This document shows, in pieces, positions 40,388 to 49,472 of a stretch of DNA of 64,000 nucleotides. The notes beneath the pieces were generated by a model, which saw only the letters and a program-made list of their open reading frames with translations, made no database searches and was not told the DNA's origin. The stretch is taken from contig CBDASJ010000016.1 in assembly GCA_965199555.1 (NCBI GenBank), positions 62,001 to 126,000 on the forward strand, in the 5' to 3' direction. Numbering within the stretch: the stretch's first letter is position 1; each line of letters starts with the position of its first letter. This DNA is from LMUY01 sp965199555. GTDB lineage: Bacteria; Pseudomonadota; Alphaproteobacteria; Acetobacterales; Acetobacteraceae. A program made the translations under genes and the position numbers.

Positions 40388-43300
40388 ACGCGCCCGCCTT
40401 CGCCGCCTCTGCCCGCGCCACCAACCTGCAACGGGAAGCGTCGGACCCGACGGTGTCGGCCTTTGTCGCGGCGTCCGCCGGGTCGGGCAAGACCAAGCTG
40501 CTGATCGACCGGCTGCTGCGCCTGATGCTGGACGGCGCGGAGCCGTCCCGCATCCTTTGTCTCACCTTCACCAAGGCGGCGGCGGCGGAAATGGCGCTGC
40601 GGCTGCAACGCACGCTGGGCGAATGGGTCACGCTGCCGCGCACCGACCTGGTGGAAGCGCTCAAGATCCTCGGGATCGCGCCGTCGCCTGACATCATCGA
40701 CCGCGCGCAAGGGCTGTTCGCCCGCGTGCTGGACCTGCCGGGCGGCATGCGCATCAGCACCATCCACGCCTTCTGCCAATCCCTGCTGCGCCGCTTCCCC
40801 TTGGAGGCCGCGCTCGCGCCGCATTTCCGGCTGCTGGAGGACGCGGACGGCCATGCGGAACTGCAAGGCGCGCGCGAGGACGCGATGGCGGCGGCGGACC
40901 CGGCGGCGCTGGCCACCATCGCCGGGCTGGTCAGCGATGTCGGCTTCGGCCGGCTGGTGGCCGATCTGCGCCCTAAGGCGGCGGCGTTGCGGCCGTTGCT
41001 CGGCCTGCCCGCCCCCGCCCGTCTGGCGCGGCTGCAACGGGCGGCGGGTGCCGCCGGCGACGATGCCGGGCTGGTGCGGGCCGGGGTCGAATGGCCGGAC
41101 GGCACGCTGCGCGGCGTGATCGCCCAGTTGCAGGCCCACGGCTCCGCCAGCGAAAAGCAGTTGGCGGCAGACATGGCGGGTTGGCTGGGCCTGTCGCCGG
41201 CGCTGCGGGCGGAGCATTGGCACGAGTGGCTGGCGCTGCTGCTGACCAAAGACGGCGCCCCGCGCAAGCCGGGCGGGTTCTGCAAAAGCAAATGGGCCAA
41301 GTCCGACCCGGCGCTGGCCGCCGCCTGCGTGGCCGAAGCGGAGCGGGCCGCCGCGGTCGAGGATGACCGGCGCGCGCTGAAGGTCGCCGCCGTCACCGAC
41401 GCGCTGCTCACCTTGGCCGCCCCCGTGCTTGCCGGGTTCGAGCGGCGCAAGCAGCGGGCCGGGCTGCTGGATTACGACGACCTGGTCACCCGCACCTCCG
41501 ACCTGCTGCTGGACCCGGGAACCGCTTGGGTGCTGTTCAAGCTGGATGGCGGGCTGGACCACCTGCTGCTGGACGAGGTGCAGGACACCGCGCCGGAGCA
41601 ATGGGCGATCGCCGGTGCGCTCACCGCCGAGTTCTTCGCGGGGGAAGCGGAGCGCGGGGCGCGCACGGTGTTCGCCGTGGGCGACCGCAAGCAATCGATC
41701 TACTCGTTCCAGGGTGCCGACCCGGCCGGCTTCGACCTGTGGCGCGGCCGCATGGGCCACGACGTCCAGGCGGCGGGCGGCCGGTTCCGCAACACGGTGC
41801 TGGACGTGTCGTTCCGCTCCACCACGGCGGTGCTGGCCCTGGTGGACCAGGTGTTCGCCGACCCGCTCGCCGCGACCGGCGTCGTGGCCCCCGGCGAAAC
41901 GCTGCGGCACGAGGCGCATCACGCCGGACAGGCCGGCCGGGTGGAACTGTGGCCCTTGGTGCCGCTGCCGCCGCACGAAGCGCCGGAGCCCTGGGCGGTG
42001 GCGGACCGCAACCACGGGCTGACTACGGCGCCGCAGCGCCTGGCGGAGGCCTTGGCGCGCTGGATCGCGGCGCAGATCGGCCGCACGCCGCTGCCCAGCC
42101 GTGGCCGCACGGTGCAGGCCGGCGACATCCTGATCCTGGTGCGCCGCCGCGACGACTTCGCCCGCGCCCTGGTGCGGCGGTTGAAGGGGTTGGGCGTAGC
42201 GGTGGCCGGGCTCGACCGGCTGTACCTGACTGACCAGCCGGCGGTGCAGGATCTGCTCGCCCTGTGCGACACGCTGCTGCTGCCGGAGGACGACCTGTCG
42301 CTGGCCTGCGTGCTCACCAGCCCGCTCGGCGAGCTGAGCGACGACGACCTGATGGCGTTGGCGATCGGCCGCGACGGCTCGCTGTGGTCCGTTCTGCGCC
42401 GGCGCCGGGCGGAACGGCCGGAATGGGACCGCGCCGCCGCCTTCGTGGAGGCGCTGCTGGCCCGGGTGGATTACGTGACGCCGCACGCGCTGCTGGTGGA
42501 GGCGCTTGGCCCGCTGGGCAGCCGGGCGCGGCTGCTGCGCCGCCTGGGTCCGGAAGCCGCCGAACCGCTGGACGAGTTGCTGGGTGCCGCCCTGGCGCAT
42601 GCCGCGGCGCATCCGCCCTCCTTGCAGGGCTTCGTGCATTGGCTGCGGCAATCCGGCGCCGAGGTGAAGCGCCAGGCGGAAGAAGCCGGCCGGTCGGTCC
42701 GGGTGATGACGGTGCATGGCGCCAAGGGGTTGCAGGCGCCGCTGGTGATCCTGCCGGACACGACGTCGCTGCCGCCGGACGGCGGCGGCCTGGTCTGGGC
42801 GGACGGCTGCCCGCTGTGGTCGCCGCGATCCGAACTGCGCTGTGCCGCGGTGGACCGGCTGCGCGCCCTCGCCCGGCAGGCCCGCATGGAGGAGTATAAC
42901 CGGCTGCTCTACGTGGCGCTGACCCGGGCGGAGGACCGGCTGCTGGTGTGCGGCTGGCAGACTCGCCACGAGGTGCCGGAAGAAAGCTGGTATGGCTCCG
43001 TGCGGCGCGGCATGCTCGCCTTGGCGGCGGCGGAACACGACCTGGCCGATGTCGGCGAGCCATGGGATGGCGCGGCGCTGGTGCATGAAACCGCGCAAAC
43101 CGCGCCGCCGCGCGGGTCGGAGGTGGCGGCGGCGGCCGAGCATCCGCCCTTGCCGGCCTGGGTGGGCGGGCCGCCCGACTGGCTCCCGCATGCCATCCCG
43201 GCCGAGCCGCCCCGGCCGACGCCGCTGGCGCCCAGCCGCCCCACCGATTCCGGGCTCGGCCCGGTGCCGTATGCCGCGTCGCCGGCGGCCGGCCGCGGCG

Positions 43301-43839
43301 GGGCATTGCAACGGGGCAGCCTGATCCACCACGTGCTGCAACACGTTCCCGCACTGCCCCCAGCGGAACGGCACGCCGCCACCCTGCGATACCTGGAGGC
43401 CGCGGGGGCGGAACCGGGAGTGGCGGCGGAGATCGCGGCGATCATCGACCACCCCGCCTTGGCGCCGCTGTTCGGGCCGCATGGCCGGGCGGAACAGCCG
43501 CTGTCGGGGCTGGTGGACGGCGCGGTCGTGTCCGGCATCGTCGACCGCCTGGCCGTGCTGCCGGACCGAGTCGTGCTGGCGGACTACAAGACCAACCGGG
43601 ACGCCCCGGCGCAGGCGGACGCCACGCCGGTGCTGTACCTGCGCCAGATGGCGGCGTATCGCGCCGTGGTGCAGGCCATCTTCCCCGCCCACGCGGTGGA
43701 ATGCCACCTGGTATGGACCCGCTCCGCCGCCGTGATGACCCTGCCGGGCGGGCTGCTGGACGCGCACGCGCCGGGTCAGCTTGATCCGGTGCAGGCGAAC
43801 GCCCATTTTCTCGGCCGAAGCGCAGGAGATGTTGCATGA
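40384..43839 (+). CDS. addA: Double-strand break repair helicase AddA
   Basis: A 1151-residue UvrD-like helicase/nuclease. Walker A VAASAGSGKTKLLIDRL (near residue 30), motif Ia CLTFTKAAAAEMALRL, motif II HLLLDEVQDTAPEQW (near 395), motif III VGDRKQSIYSFQGAD, motif V VMTVHGAKGLQAPLVILPD (near 775), motif VI LLYVALTRAEDRLLVCG, and the C-terminal nuclease motif VLADYKTNRD (near 1065). It unwinds and cuts DNA ends in homologous recombination. GTG at 40384 overlaps addB; the stop overlaps trxA. Confidence 0.95.
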   Translation: MNAPAFAASARATNLQREASDPTVSAFVAASAGSGKTKLLIDRLLRLMLDGAEPSRILCLTFTKAAAAEMALRLQRTLGEWVTLPRTDLVEALKILGIAPSPDIIDRAQGLFARVLDLPGGMRISTIHAFCQSLLRRFPLEAALAPHFRLLEDADGHAELQGAREDAMAAADPAALATIAGLVSDVGFGRLVADLRPKAAALRPLLGLPAPARLARLQRAAGAAGDDAGLVRAGVEWPDGTLRGVIAQLQAHGSASEKQLAADMAGWLGLSPALRAEHWHEWLALLLTKDGAPRKPGGFCKSKWAKSDPALAAACVAEAERAAAVEDDRRALKVAAVTDALLTLAAPVLAGFERRKQRAGLLDYDDLVTRTSDLLLDPGTAWVLFKLDGGLDHLLLDEVQDTAPEQWAIAGALTAEFFAGEAERGARTVFAVGDRKQSIYSFQGADPAGFDLWRGRMGHDVQAAGGRFRNTVLDVSFRSTTAVLALVDQVFADPLAATGVVAPGETLRHEAHHAGQAGRVELWPLVPLPPHEAPEPWAVADRNHGLTTAPQRLAEALARWIAAQIGRTPLPSRGRTVQAGDILILVRRRDDFARALVRRLKGLGVAVAGLDRLYLTDQPAVQDLLALCDTLLLPEDDLSLACVLTSPLGELSDDDLMALAIGRDGSLWSVLRRRRAERPEWDRAAAFVEALLARVDYVTPHALLVEALGPLGSRARLLRRLGPEAAEPLDELLGAALAHAAAHPPSLQGFVHWLRQSGAEVKRQAEEAGRSVRVMTVHGAKGLQAPLVILPDTTSLPPDGGGLVWADGCPLWSPRSELRCAAVDRLRALARQARMEEYNRLLYVALTRAEDRLLVCGWQTRHEVPEESWYGSVRRGMLALAAAEHDLADVGEPWDGAALVHETAQTAPPRGSEVAAAAEHPPLPAWVGGPPDWLPHAIPAEPPRPTPLAPSRPTDSGLGPVPYAASPAAGRGGALQRGSLIHHVLQHVPALPPAERHAATLRYLEAAGAEPGVAAEIAAIIDHPALAPLFGPHGRAEQPLSGLVDGAVVSGIVDRLAVLPDRVVLADYKTNRDAPAQADATPVLYLRQMAAYRAVVQAIFPAHAVECHLVWTRSAAVMTLPGGLLDAHAPGQLDPVQANAHFLGRSAGDVA

Positions 43840-44162
43840 GTGAGAACACGATCGCCGTCAGCGACCAGACCTTCAAGACGGACGTGCTGGACGCGGACGG
43901 CCCGGTCCTGGTCGACTTCTGGGCGGAATGGTGCGGCCCCTGCAAGATGATCGGCCCGGCGCTGGAAGAAATCGCCGCCGAGCTGAAGGGCAAGGTGACG
44001 GTCGCCAAGGTGAACATCGACGACAATCCGATGACGCCCACCAACTACGCCGTGCGCGGCATCCCGACGCTGATCCTGTTCAAGAACGGCAAGCCCACCG
44101 ACACCAAGGTCGGCGCGCTGCCGAAGAGCCAGTTGAAGGCGTGGGTGCAGGGCGCGCTGTAG
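43836..44162 (+). CDS. trxA: Thioredoxin
   Basis: A 108-residue thioredoxin with active site FWAEWCGPCKM (Cys near residues 33 and 36), the cis-proline in RGIPTLILF (near 77) and GALPKSQL. It is the general disulfide reductase of the cytosol. Being encoded straight after addA with a four-base overlap is common in alphaproteobacteria. Confidence 0.97.
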   Translation: MSENTIAVSDQTFKTDVLDADGPVLVDFWAEWCGPCKMIGPALEEIAAELKGKVTVAKVNIDDNPMTPTNYAVRGIPTLILFKNGKPTDTKVGALPKSQLKAWVQGAL

Positions 44163-44173
44163 CCTTCCACCGT

Positions 44174-44200
44174 GCTCCCTTTCCCCGGCGGAAAGGGAGC
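44174..44200. terminator. Hairpin between convergent trxA and NIPSNAP genes
   Basis: gctccctttcc / ggaaagggagc, 11 perfect base pairs with a 5-base loop, 12 bases after the trxA stop and four before the stop of the facing gene. Placement suits a bidirectional terminator, though no long U-run follows on either strand. Confidence 0.6.
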
Positions 44201-44203
44201 AGG

Positions 44204-44524
44204 CTACGCCACGGGCGAGAAGTCCGTCGGCTTCAGGAAGCGGTTTTCCTGCGCCACCAGCAGGCCCGCCTTTTCCGACTCCCGCAGGTACTCGCCCCAG
44301 GCCGGGTCCGCGGCCATGGCGGCACGCCGGGTTTCCCGGTCGGCCATGCTGTCATACGCCCAAAGGTGCACCACCTGGTTCAGTGGTCCTTCCGCCACGG
44401 TGTACCAGCCCAGGCAGCGACCGAGGTATTTCTGCTGCAACGGCCAGGCATAATCTTTGTAAAGCGCGACGAAGGCCGCCAGCTTTCCCGGCCGGGTGCT
44501 ATAAATGCGCATGTCGACGATCAT
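44204..44524 (-). CDS. NIPSNAP family protein
   Basis: A 106-residue dimeric alpha-beta barrel protein. VDMRIYSTRPGKLAAFVALY, LGWYTVAEGPLNQVVHLWAYDSMADRETRR and the late FLKPTDFSP follow the NIPSNAP pattern. Bacterial members often sit in aromatic or hydroxy-acid catabolic loci and their chemistry is unclear. It is convergent with trxA and divergent from the xylanase gene. Confidence 0.9.
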   Translation of the reverse strand: MIVDMRIYSTRPGKLAAFVALYKDYAWPLQQKYLGRCLGWYTVAEGPLNQVVHLWAYDSMADRETRRAAMAADPAWGEYLRESEKAGLLVAQENRFLKPTDFSPVA

Positions 44525-44605
44525 GGTTGTGTTGAACTCCCTGCGGCGTGGCCTCGCCGGCCTGCCTGATTGCCGGCCCGCCCGCCATTCGTTCCCGAGC
44601 CGGCG

Positions 44606-45823
44606 ATGATCGTCAAACCGCCCCGCCCGGCCGGCCGGCGGGACATCGTCGCCGCGACGCTTGCCGGCATGGGCTTGTGGGCCGTGCCTTCCCGGGCCGC
44701 GGCACCACCGGCGCGGCGGGTGTCGGACGTGCCGCTGCCATCCTCCCCCATTCCCACCCCGGCGACGGCCGCCCCAGCCACCCCGCCGACCGGGCCGGGG
44801 CTGGGGCCGGTCGCGGCGGCACATGGGCGGATGTATGGCGCCGCGATCCAATCCAACCTGCTGAAGACCGACCCGGTCTTCGCCGAGGCCGTCAACGTGG
44901 AATGCGGCATGCTGATGCCGGATTACGAGACCAAATGGGGCATGCTGCAGCCCAAGGAAGGCACGTTCAACTTCGCCCCGCTCGACACCCTGCTGACCTG
45001 GGCGCGGCTGCGCAGCCGCCCGGTGCGCGGCCACGCCCTGGTCTGGCACCTGGACCTGCCCGACTGGGTCACCAAGGCGCTCGGCGAAGGCGCGGACCGC
45101 GCGCGCACCGTGATGGACACCCATATCACACGCGTGCTGGCGCACACCCAGGGCTCCATCCACGACTGGGACGTGGTCAACGAGGTGGTCGCCGACCCGT
45201 CCGGCAGCGACACGCCGCAAACCGGCCCGGGTGAGCTGCGCGACTCGCCGTGGCTGCGCGCGCTCGGCCCCGACTACATCGCCACCGCGCTCCGCATCGC
45301 CAAGGAGCGGGACCGCAGCGTGCGCGTGGCCTTGAACGAGTACGGCACGGAGGAAGCGGCCCCCCACCATTTCGAGAAGCGGCGCCGCCTGCTCAACCTG
45401 GTGCGCAGCCTGCGCAAGGCGAACGTGCCGTTGGACGCGGTGGGCTTGCAGGGCCATTTGCAGATGGTGCAGCCCTTCTCGGGGCCGTATTTCACCCAGT
45501 TTTGCCGCCTGCTCGGCAACGAGGGCGTGGAGCTGGTCGTCACCGAGATGGACGTGCGCGAGCATTGGAAGATCCCGGACGGGTTCGCCGCGCGCGACAA
45601 GCTGGTCGCCGACCGGGTGAAGGCCTTCATGGACGCGGCGATCGATGGCGGCGTGAAGACCTTCATCACCTGGGGGCTGGAAGACAAGTATTCCTGGCTC
45701 GCCACCAACCCCTTCGTGAAGCGGCAGGACGGGCTGGAACATCGCGGCCTGCCGCTCGACGATGACGGGCACCGCACGCCCTATTGGCAAGCCATGGCCG
45801 ACGCGCTGCGCCGGCCGGCCTAG
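44606..45823 (+). CDS. GH10 endo-1,4-beta-xylanase, Tat-exported
   Basis: A 405-residue secreted glycoside hydrolase. The leader has twin arginines (GRRDIVAATLAGMGL) followed by a hydrophobic core and a Pro/Ala/Thr-rich linker (about residues 35-68). The TIM-barrel shows VRGHALVWH (near 140), the acid/base Glu in HDWDVVNEVV (near 187) and the nucleophile Glu in LVVTEMDV (near 314), the two GH10 catalytic residues. It would cut xylan or related beta-1,4 chains outside the cytoplasm. No carbohydrate-binding module is seen. It stands alone. Confidence 0.93.
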   Translation: MIVKPPRPAGRRDIVAATLAGMGLWAVPSRAAAPPARRVSDVPLPSSPIPTPATAAPATPPTGPGLGPVAAAHGRMYGAAIQSNLLKTDPVFAEAVNVECGMLMPDYETKWGMLQPKEGTFNFAPLDTLLTWARLRSRPVRGHALVWHLDLPDWVTKALGEGADRARTVMDTHITRVLAHTQGSIHDWDVVNEVVADPSGSDTPQTGPGELRDSPWLRALGPDYIATALRIAKERDRSVRVALNEYGTEEAAPHHFEKRRRLLNLVRSLRKANVPLDAVGLQGHLQMVQPFSGPYFTQFCRLLGNEGVELVVTEMDVREHWKIPDGFAARDKLVADRVKAFMDAAIDGGVKTFITWGLEDKYSWLATNPFVKRQDGLEHRGLPLDDDGHRTPYWQAMADALRRPA

Positions 45824-45871
45824 CGGCGCCGTCTACCATTCCAAGCAGAGTCCAGTCTTAGGGAGAACCAA

Positions 45872-46870
45872 GTGCTCAAAATCGCTCGAACCTGCGCCGT
45901 CCTGGCGCTGTGCCTGGTTGGCGCCGTGTCGGCCAGGGCGCAGGCGCTGCACCGGCTTGACGTCGACGTGTTCAACTCGGGCACCGTGTGGCCGATCTGG
46001 GTTGCCCAGGAGAAGGGTTTCTTTGCCGCCAACGGGCTCGACGTCCACCTGATCCCGACGCCCGGCTCCCTGGCGCAGATGGAAGGGTTGATCGACGGCA
46101 AGTTCGACATCGCGATGACCGCGGTCGACAACCTGATCGCGTACATGGAGGGCGAGGGCGAAGCCACCACCGAAACCACGCCTGACATCGTCGCGGTGAT
46201 GGGCAGCGACAATGGCTTCCTGTCGCTGCTGGCCGCACCGGGCGCCAAGACGTTCGCCGCCCTGCGCGGCACCACCCTGTCGGTGGACGCGTTCACCACC
46301 GGCTACGCCTTCGTGCTGCGCGAGATGCTGAAGGTGCAGGGCCTGAACGACGGCGACTACAAGCTGGTGCGGGCGGGCGGCTTTCAGCAGCGGTTCGACG
46401 GCGTGATGGCCGGCGCGCAGGCGGGCACCTTGTCCGTGCCGCCCTTCACCTTCCTCGGGGCGGCGAAGGGCTTCAACGATCTGGGCAGCGCGATCTCCGT
46501 GCTCGGGCATTACCAGGGCGTGGTGGCGGCCGTGCGGCGGGGCTGGGCACGAGACCACCGGGACGAGCTGGTGGGCTACATCAAGGCCTACATCGCGGCG
46601 GTGACCTGGCTTTACGACCCGGCGAACAAGGCGGAAGCGCTGACCATCTTCCAGCAGCATTTGCCGGGCGCCACCGCCGAGATCGCGGCGAAATCCTACG
46701 CGGTGTTCCTAGACCCGCAGAACGGCTTCGACCGCAAGGCCGCCATCGACGTCGCAGGGGTGAAGAGGGTGCTGGACATAAGGGAAACCTATGCCGAGCC
46801 GCACAAGGCGCTGGCCGAGCCGTCCCACTATTACGACCTCAGCTACTACGACGCTGCGACAAAGCCGTAA
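45872..46870 (+). CDS. NMT1/SsuA-like ABC transporter substrate-binding protein
   Basis: A 332-residue periplasmic protein with signal peptide (VLALCLVGAVSARAQA). VFNSGTVWPIWVAQEKGFFAANGLDV and DGKFDIAMTAVDNLIAYMEGEG are the family signatures of receptors for sulfonates, taurine or thiamine precursors. The later GTTLSVDAFTTGYAF fits the same fold. No permease or ATPase is adjacent. GTG at 45872, preceded by GGGAGAA. The facing gene is TctA. Confidence 0.88.
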   Translation: MLKIARTCAVLALCLVGAVSARAQALHRLDVDVFNSGTVWPIWVAQEKGFFAANGLDVHLIPTPGSLAQMEGLIDGKFDIAMTAVDNLIAYMEGEGEATTETTPDIVAVMGSDNGFLSLLAAPGAKTFAALRGTTLSVDAFTTGYAFVLREMLKVQGLNDGDYKLVRAGGFQQRFDGVMAGAQAGTLSVPPFTFLGAAKGFNDLGSAISVLGHYQGVVAAVRRGWARDHRDELVGYIKAYIAAVTWLYDPANKAEALTIFQQHLPGATAEIAAKSYAVFLDPQNGFDRKAAIDVAGVKRVLDIRETYAEPHKALAEPSHYYDLSYYDAATKP

Positions 46871-46902
46871 GCGCCGCGGGGAACGGATCGGCGGCCCGGC
46901 CG

Positions 46903-48459
46903 CTACTCGATATCCGGCACGGCGGAAAGCGGGGCGACTTGGGCGAGGGTGGTGGTTCCTCGCCGCTTCCGCACCGCCGCACGCAGGGCGAAGCCGAGTT
47001 GCGCCACCAGCAGCAGCGCGCACAGGCCGATGATGGTGCCGCTGATCGGCCGCTCGACGAACACGCTCAGGTGGCCGCGCGACAGCAGGAGCGCGCGGCG
47101 GAAGTTCTCCTCCACTAGCGGCCCGAGCACGAAGCCGAGCAGGATCGGCGCGACCGGAAAGTCCAGCGCCAGGAGCGCCGCGCCGGCGACGCCGAACACC
47201 AGCGTTTCATACACTTCGAACAGGCTGGAGTTGGTGCTGTAGACGCCGATCGCGATGAAGAACAGCGCGCACGGGTACATCAAGCGGAACGGCACGCGCA
47301 GCAACGTCACCCACACGCCGATCAGCGGCACGTTGAGGATGATCAGCAACACGTTGCCGACCCAGAAGCTGGCGATCAGGCCCCAGAACAGGTCCGGATG
47401 TTCCGTGATCAATTGCGGCCCCGGCTGCACGCCCTGGATGATCAGCGCACCCAGCAGCAGCGCCATGACGGCGTCACCGGGAATGCCCAGGCTCATGGTG
47501 GGAATGAAATCCACCTGCGTCTTGGAATGCGATGCCGCCTCCGGCGCGGCCACGCCCTCGATCGCGCCGTGGCCGAAACGCTGCGGTGTGCGCGAGATGC
47601 TGCGTTCGAGCGCGTAGGCGATGAAGGTGGTGATGGTCGGGCCGGTGCCGGGCATGGCGCCGAACAGCGTGCCGACCAACGTGCCGCGCACCATGGGCCA
47701 GAACGACTGCTTCAGTTCGCTTCGGTTCGGCCGCATCTCCCGCAGCCGCACCCGGGTGCCGGACTGGGCGGGATCCTGCAGGCGGTTGATGCTGACCAGG
47801 AAGTCGGCCACACCGAACAAGCCCATCGCCAGCGCGACCAGCTCCACGTTGCTGGCCAGTTCCACCATGCCGAAGGTGAAGCGCTGCGTGCCGCTGTTGA
47901 CGTCGGTCCCGACGGTGCCGATCAACAGGCCGAGCAGCGTCATGGCCAGGCCCTTGATCGGCGAGCCGCGCGACATGGTGGCGCCCGCCAGCAACCCGAG
48001 CAGCATGATGGCGAACATCTCCGCCGGGCCGAACTTGAACGCCACGCTGACCAGCAGCGGCGACGCGAACACCATGACGATGATGCCGAAGGACGCGGCG
48101 AAGAACGACGCGATCATGGTGATGCCCAGCGCGGCGCCGCCCCTGCCCTGCAAGGTCAGGGGGTAGCCGTCGAGGCACGTCACTGCGTGCGGCGGATGGG
48201 ACGGCATGTTCAGCAGGATCGCACCGATCGCGCCGCCGTACTGCGACCCGTAGAAGATGCCGGCCAGCATCAGGATCGCCGGCACCGGCGGCAACGTGTA
48301 GGTCAGCGGCAACAGCATGGAGATCGCGGTCAGCGCCCCCATGCCGGGCAGCACGCCGATCAAGTTGCCGATCAGCACGCCGATGAACGACCACATCAGG
48401 TTGTGGGGCGTCAGGGCGACGCCGAAGCCGTACCACAGGTCGACCAGCGATTGCGACAC
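46903..48459 (-). CDS. tctA: Tripartite tricarboxylate transporter large permease TctA
   Basis: A 518-residue inner-membrane protein with ten to twelve hydrophobic helices. IGVLPGMGALTAISMLLPLTY, GIFYGSQYGGAIGAILLN, and MPGTGPTITTFIAYALE followed by TMSLGIPGDAVMALLLGALII are TctA signatures. With TctB and a Bug receptor it takes up citrate-like or other organic acids using an ion gradient. GTG at 48459, two bases after the TctB stop. Last gene of the LysR-Bug-Bug-SnoaL-TctB-TctA series. Confidence 0.95.
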   Translation of the reverse strand: MSQSLVDLWYGFGVALTPHNLMWSFIGVLIGNLIGVLPGMGALTAISMLLPLTYTLPPVPAILMLAGIFYGSQYGGAIGAILLNMPSHPPHAVTCLDGYPLTLQGRGGAALGITMIASFFAASFGIIVMVFASPLLVSVAFKFGPAEMFAIMLLGLLAGATMSRGSPIKGLAMTLLGLLIGTVGTDVNSGTQRFTFGMVELASNVELVALAMGLFGVADFLVSINRLQDPAQSGTRVRLREMRPNRSELKQSFWPMVRGTLVGTLFGAMPGTGPTITTFIAYALERSISRTPQRFGHGAIEGVAAPEAASHSKTQVDFIPTMSLGIPGDAVMALLLGALIIQGVQPGPQLITEHPDLFWGLIASFWVGNVLLIILNVPLIGVWVTLLRVPFRLMYPCALFFIAIGVYSTNSSLFEVYETLVFGVAGAALLALDFPVAPILLGFVLGPLVEENFRRALLLSRGHLSVFVERPISGTIIGLCALLLVAQLGFALRAAVRKRRGTTTLAQVAPLSAVPDIE

Positions 48460-48461
48460 CG

Positions 48462-48932
48462 CTAGCCCGCCGACCCGAACAGCGGGAACGGAATGCGCAG
48501 CAGCCAGGCGAACACCACCAGGCAGAACACCACGGTGGCGGCAGCCAGCAGCAGGGCATCGCGCAGCCGGTTCTTTTGATGGCCGAGGGCGGAGATGAAC
48601 ACGATGGCGAACGTCGCGGGCACCAGCCCGGCATGCTTGCCGATCAGCCCGAACGCGGCGATGCCGGCCAGGATACCCGCCCAGCCCCGCCAGCTCGGCC
48701 CCACCCGTTCGCCCCGCAGCCCGTCCGGCGCGGCCCACACGGTCATGAGCAGCATCACCACCCCGGTGGCGGCCATCAGGACGCCCAGCAGCACCGGGAA
48801 GAAGCCAGGCCCCATGCGCGTCAGCGTGCCCAGCGGGTAGGATCGGCCCAGGAACACCGCGCCCAGGCCGATCGCCGTCACGGCCGCGCCGCCGACCCGA
48901 TCCTTCTGGCGCGAGCCAGCGGCTGTTGTCAC
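48462..48932 (-). CDS. tctB: Tripartite tricarboxylate transporter small permease TctB
   Basis: A 156-residue protein with four hydrophobic segments. LGRSYPLGTLTRMGPGFFPVLLGVLMAATG is the TctB family motif (near residues 30-62), and KHAGLVPATFAIVFISAL follows. It is the small membrane subunit paired with TctA. The GTG start at 48932 overlaps the TGA of the SnoaL-like gene by four bases. Confidence 0.92.
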   Translation of the reverse strand: MTTAAGSRQKDRVGGAAVTAIGLGAVFLGRSYPLGTLTRMGPGFFPVLLGVLMAATGVVMLLMTVWAAPDGLRGERVGPSWRGWAGILAGIAAFGLIGKHAGLVPATFAIVFISALGHQKNRLRDALLLAAATVVFCLVVFAWLLRIPFPLFGSAG

Positions 48933-49453
48933 GGGATTGCGGGTGCGCCGGCCGCTCCGCTCGCCGGAAGGGGCGTGTCGATCCCGGCGACGGGCTGGCG
49001 TTTCAGCATGTTGAACACCCGGCTGGTGCCTTCCGTCAGGTGCGCGACCACCGCCCGGCGCGTGATCAACAGCCCCTGCCCGGTCTCGGCCAGGTGGTCG
49101 AGGTAGCGGCCCCACACGCAGTAATCCGTGCCGTCGCGCAACCGGTGCATGCCGATGAAGTAGGCCCGCGACGTGAAGGTGCCTGCCTCCGCACCGCGGC
49201 GCACGATGGGGGCGTGCACGTTGTGGCTGGTGCGGTCGAACGCCCGCAGGCGTTCCTGGAAGAACCCCTCCATCTCCGCATGGCCGTGCCGCAGCACCGT
49301 GGGCGAGTACTCCCACACCGCGTCGGGCGTAAACAGCGCCAGCAGCGCGGGGATGTCGGCGCGGTCGATCGCGTCCGCATATCTTTGGTGCAGCTCCGCC
49401 ACTTCCATCCAGGTCGTGTAGTCCACGCCTTCGCCGTCGATCCTGTCTTCCAC
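48929..49453 (-). CDS. SnoaL/NTF2-like protein
   Basis: A 174-residue alpha+beta barrel protein. LHQRYADAIDRADIPALLALFTPDAVWEY (near residues 20-50) and HGHAEMEGFFQERLRAFDRTSHNV are the usual SnoaL-like pattern. This fold hosts isomerases, dehydratases and the small subunit of ring hydroxylases; the activity here is unknown. Its place between a Bug receptor and TctB suggests a catabolic enzyme for the imported compound. GTG start at 49453. Confidence 0.85.
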   Translation of the reverse strand: MEDRIDGEGVDYTTWMEVAELHQRYADAIDRADIPALLALFTPDAVWEYSPTVLRHGHAEMEGFFQERLRAFDRTSHNVHAPIVRRGAEAGTFTSRAYFIGMHRLRDGTDYCVWGRYLDHLAETGQGLLITRRAVVAHLTEGTSRVFNMLKRQPVAGIDTPLPASGAAGAPAIP

Positions 49454-49472
49454 CCTGTCGGTCCCCTTGTGA

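Noticed and set aside
40333..43806. 1157-residue minus-strand open frame opposite addA
   Set aside because: addA has full helicase and nuclease motifs; the antisense product is low-complexity and matches nothing.
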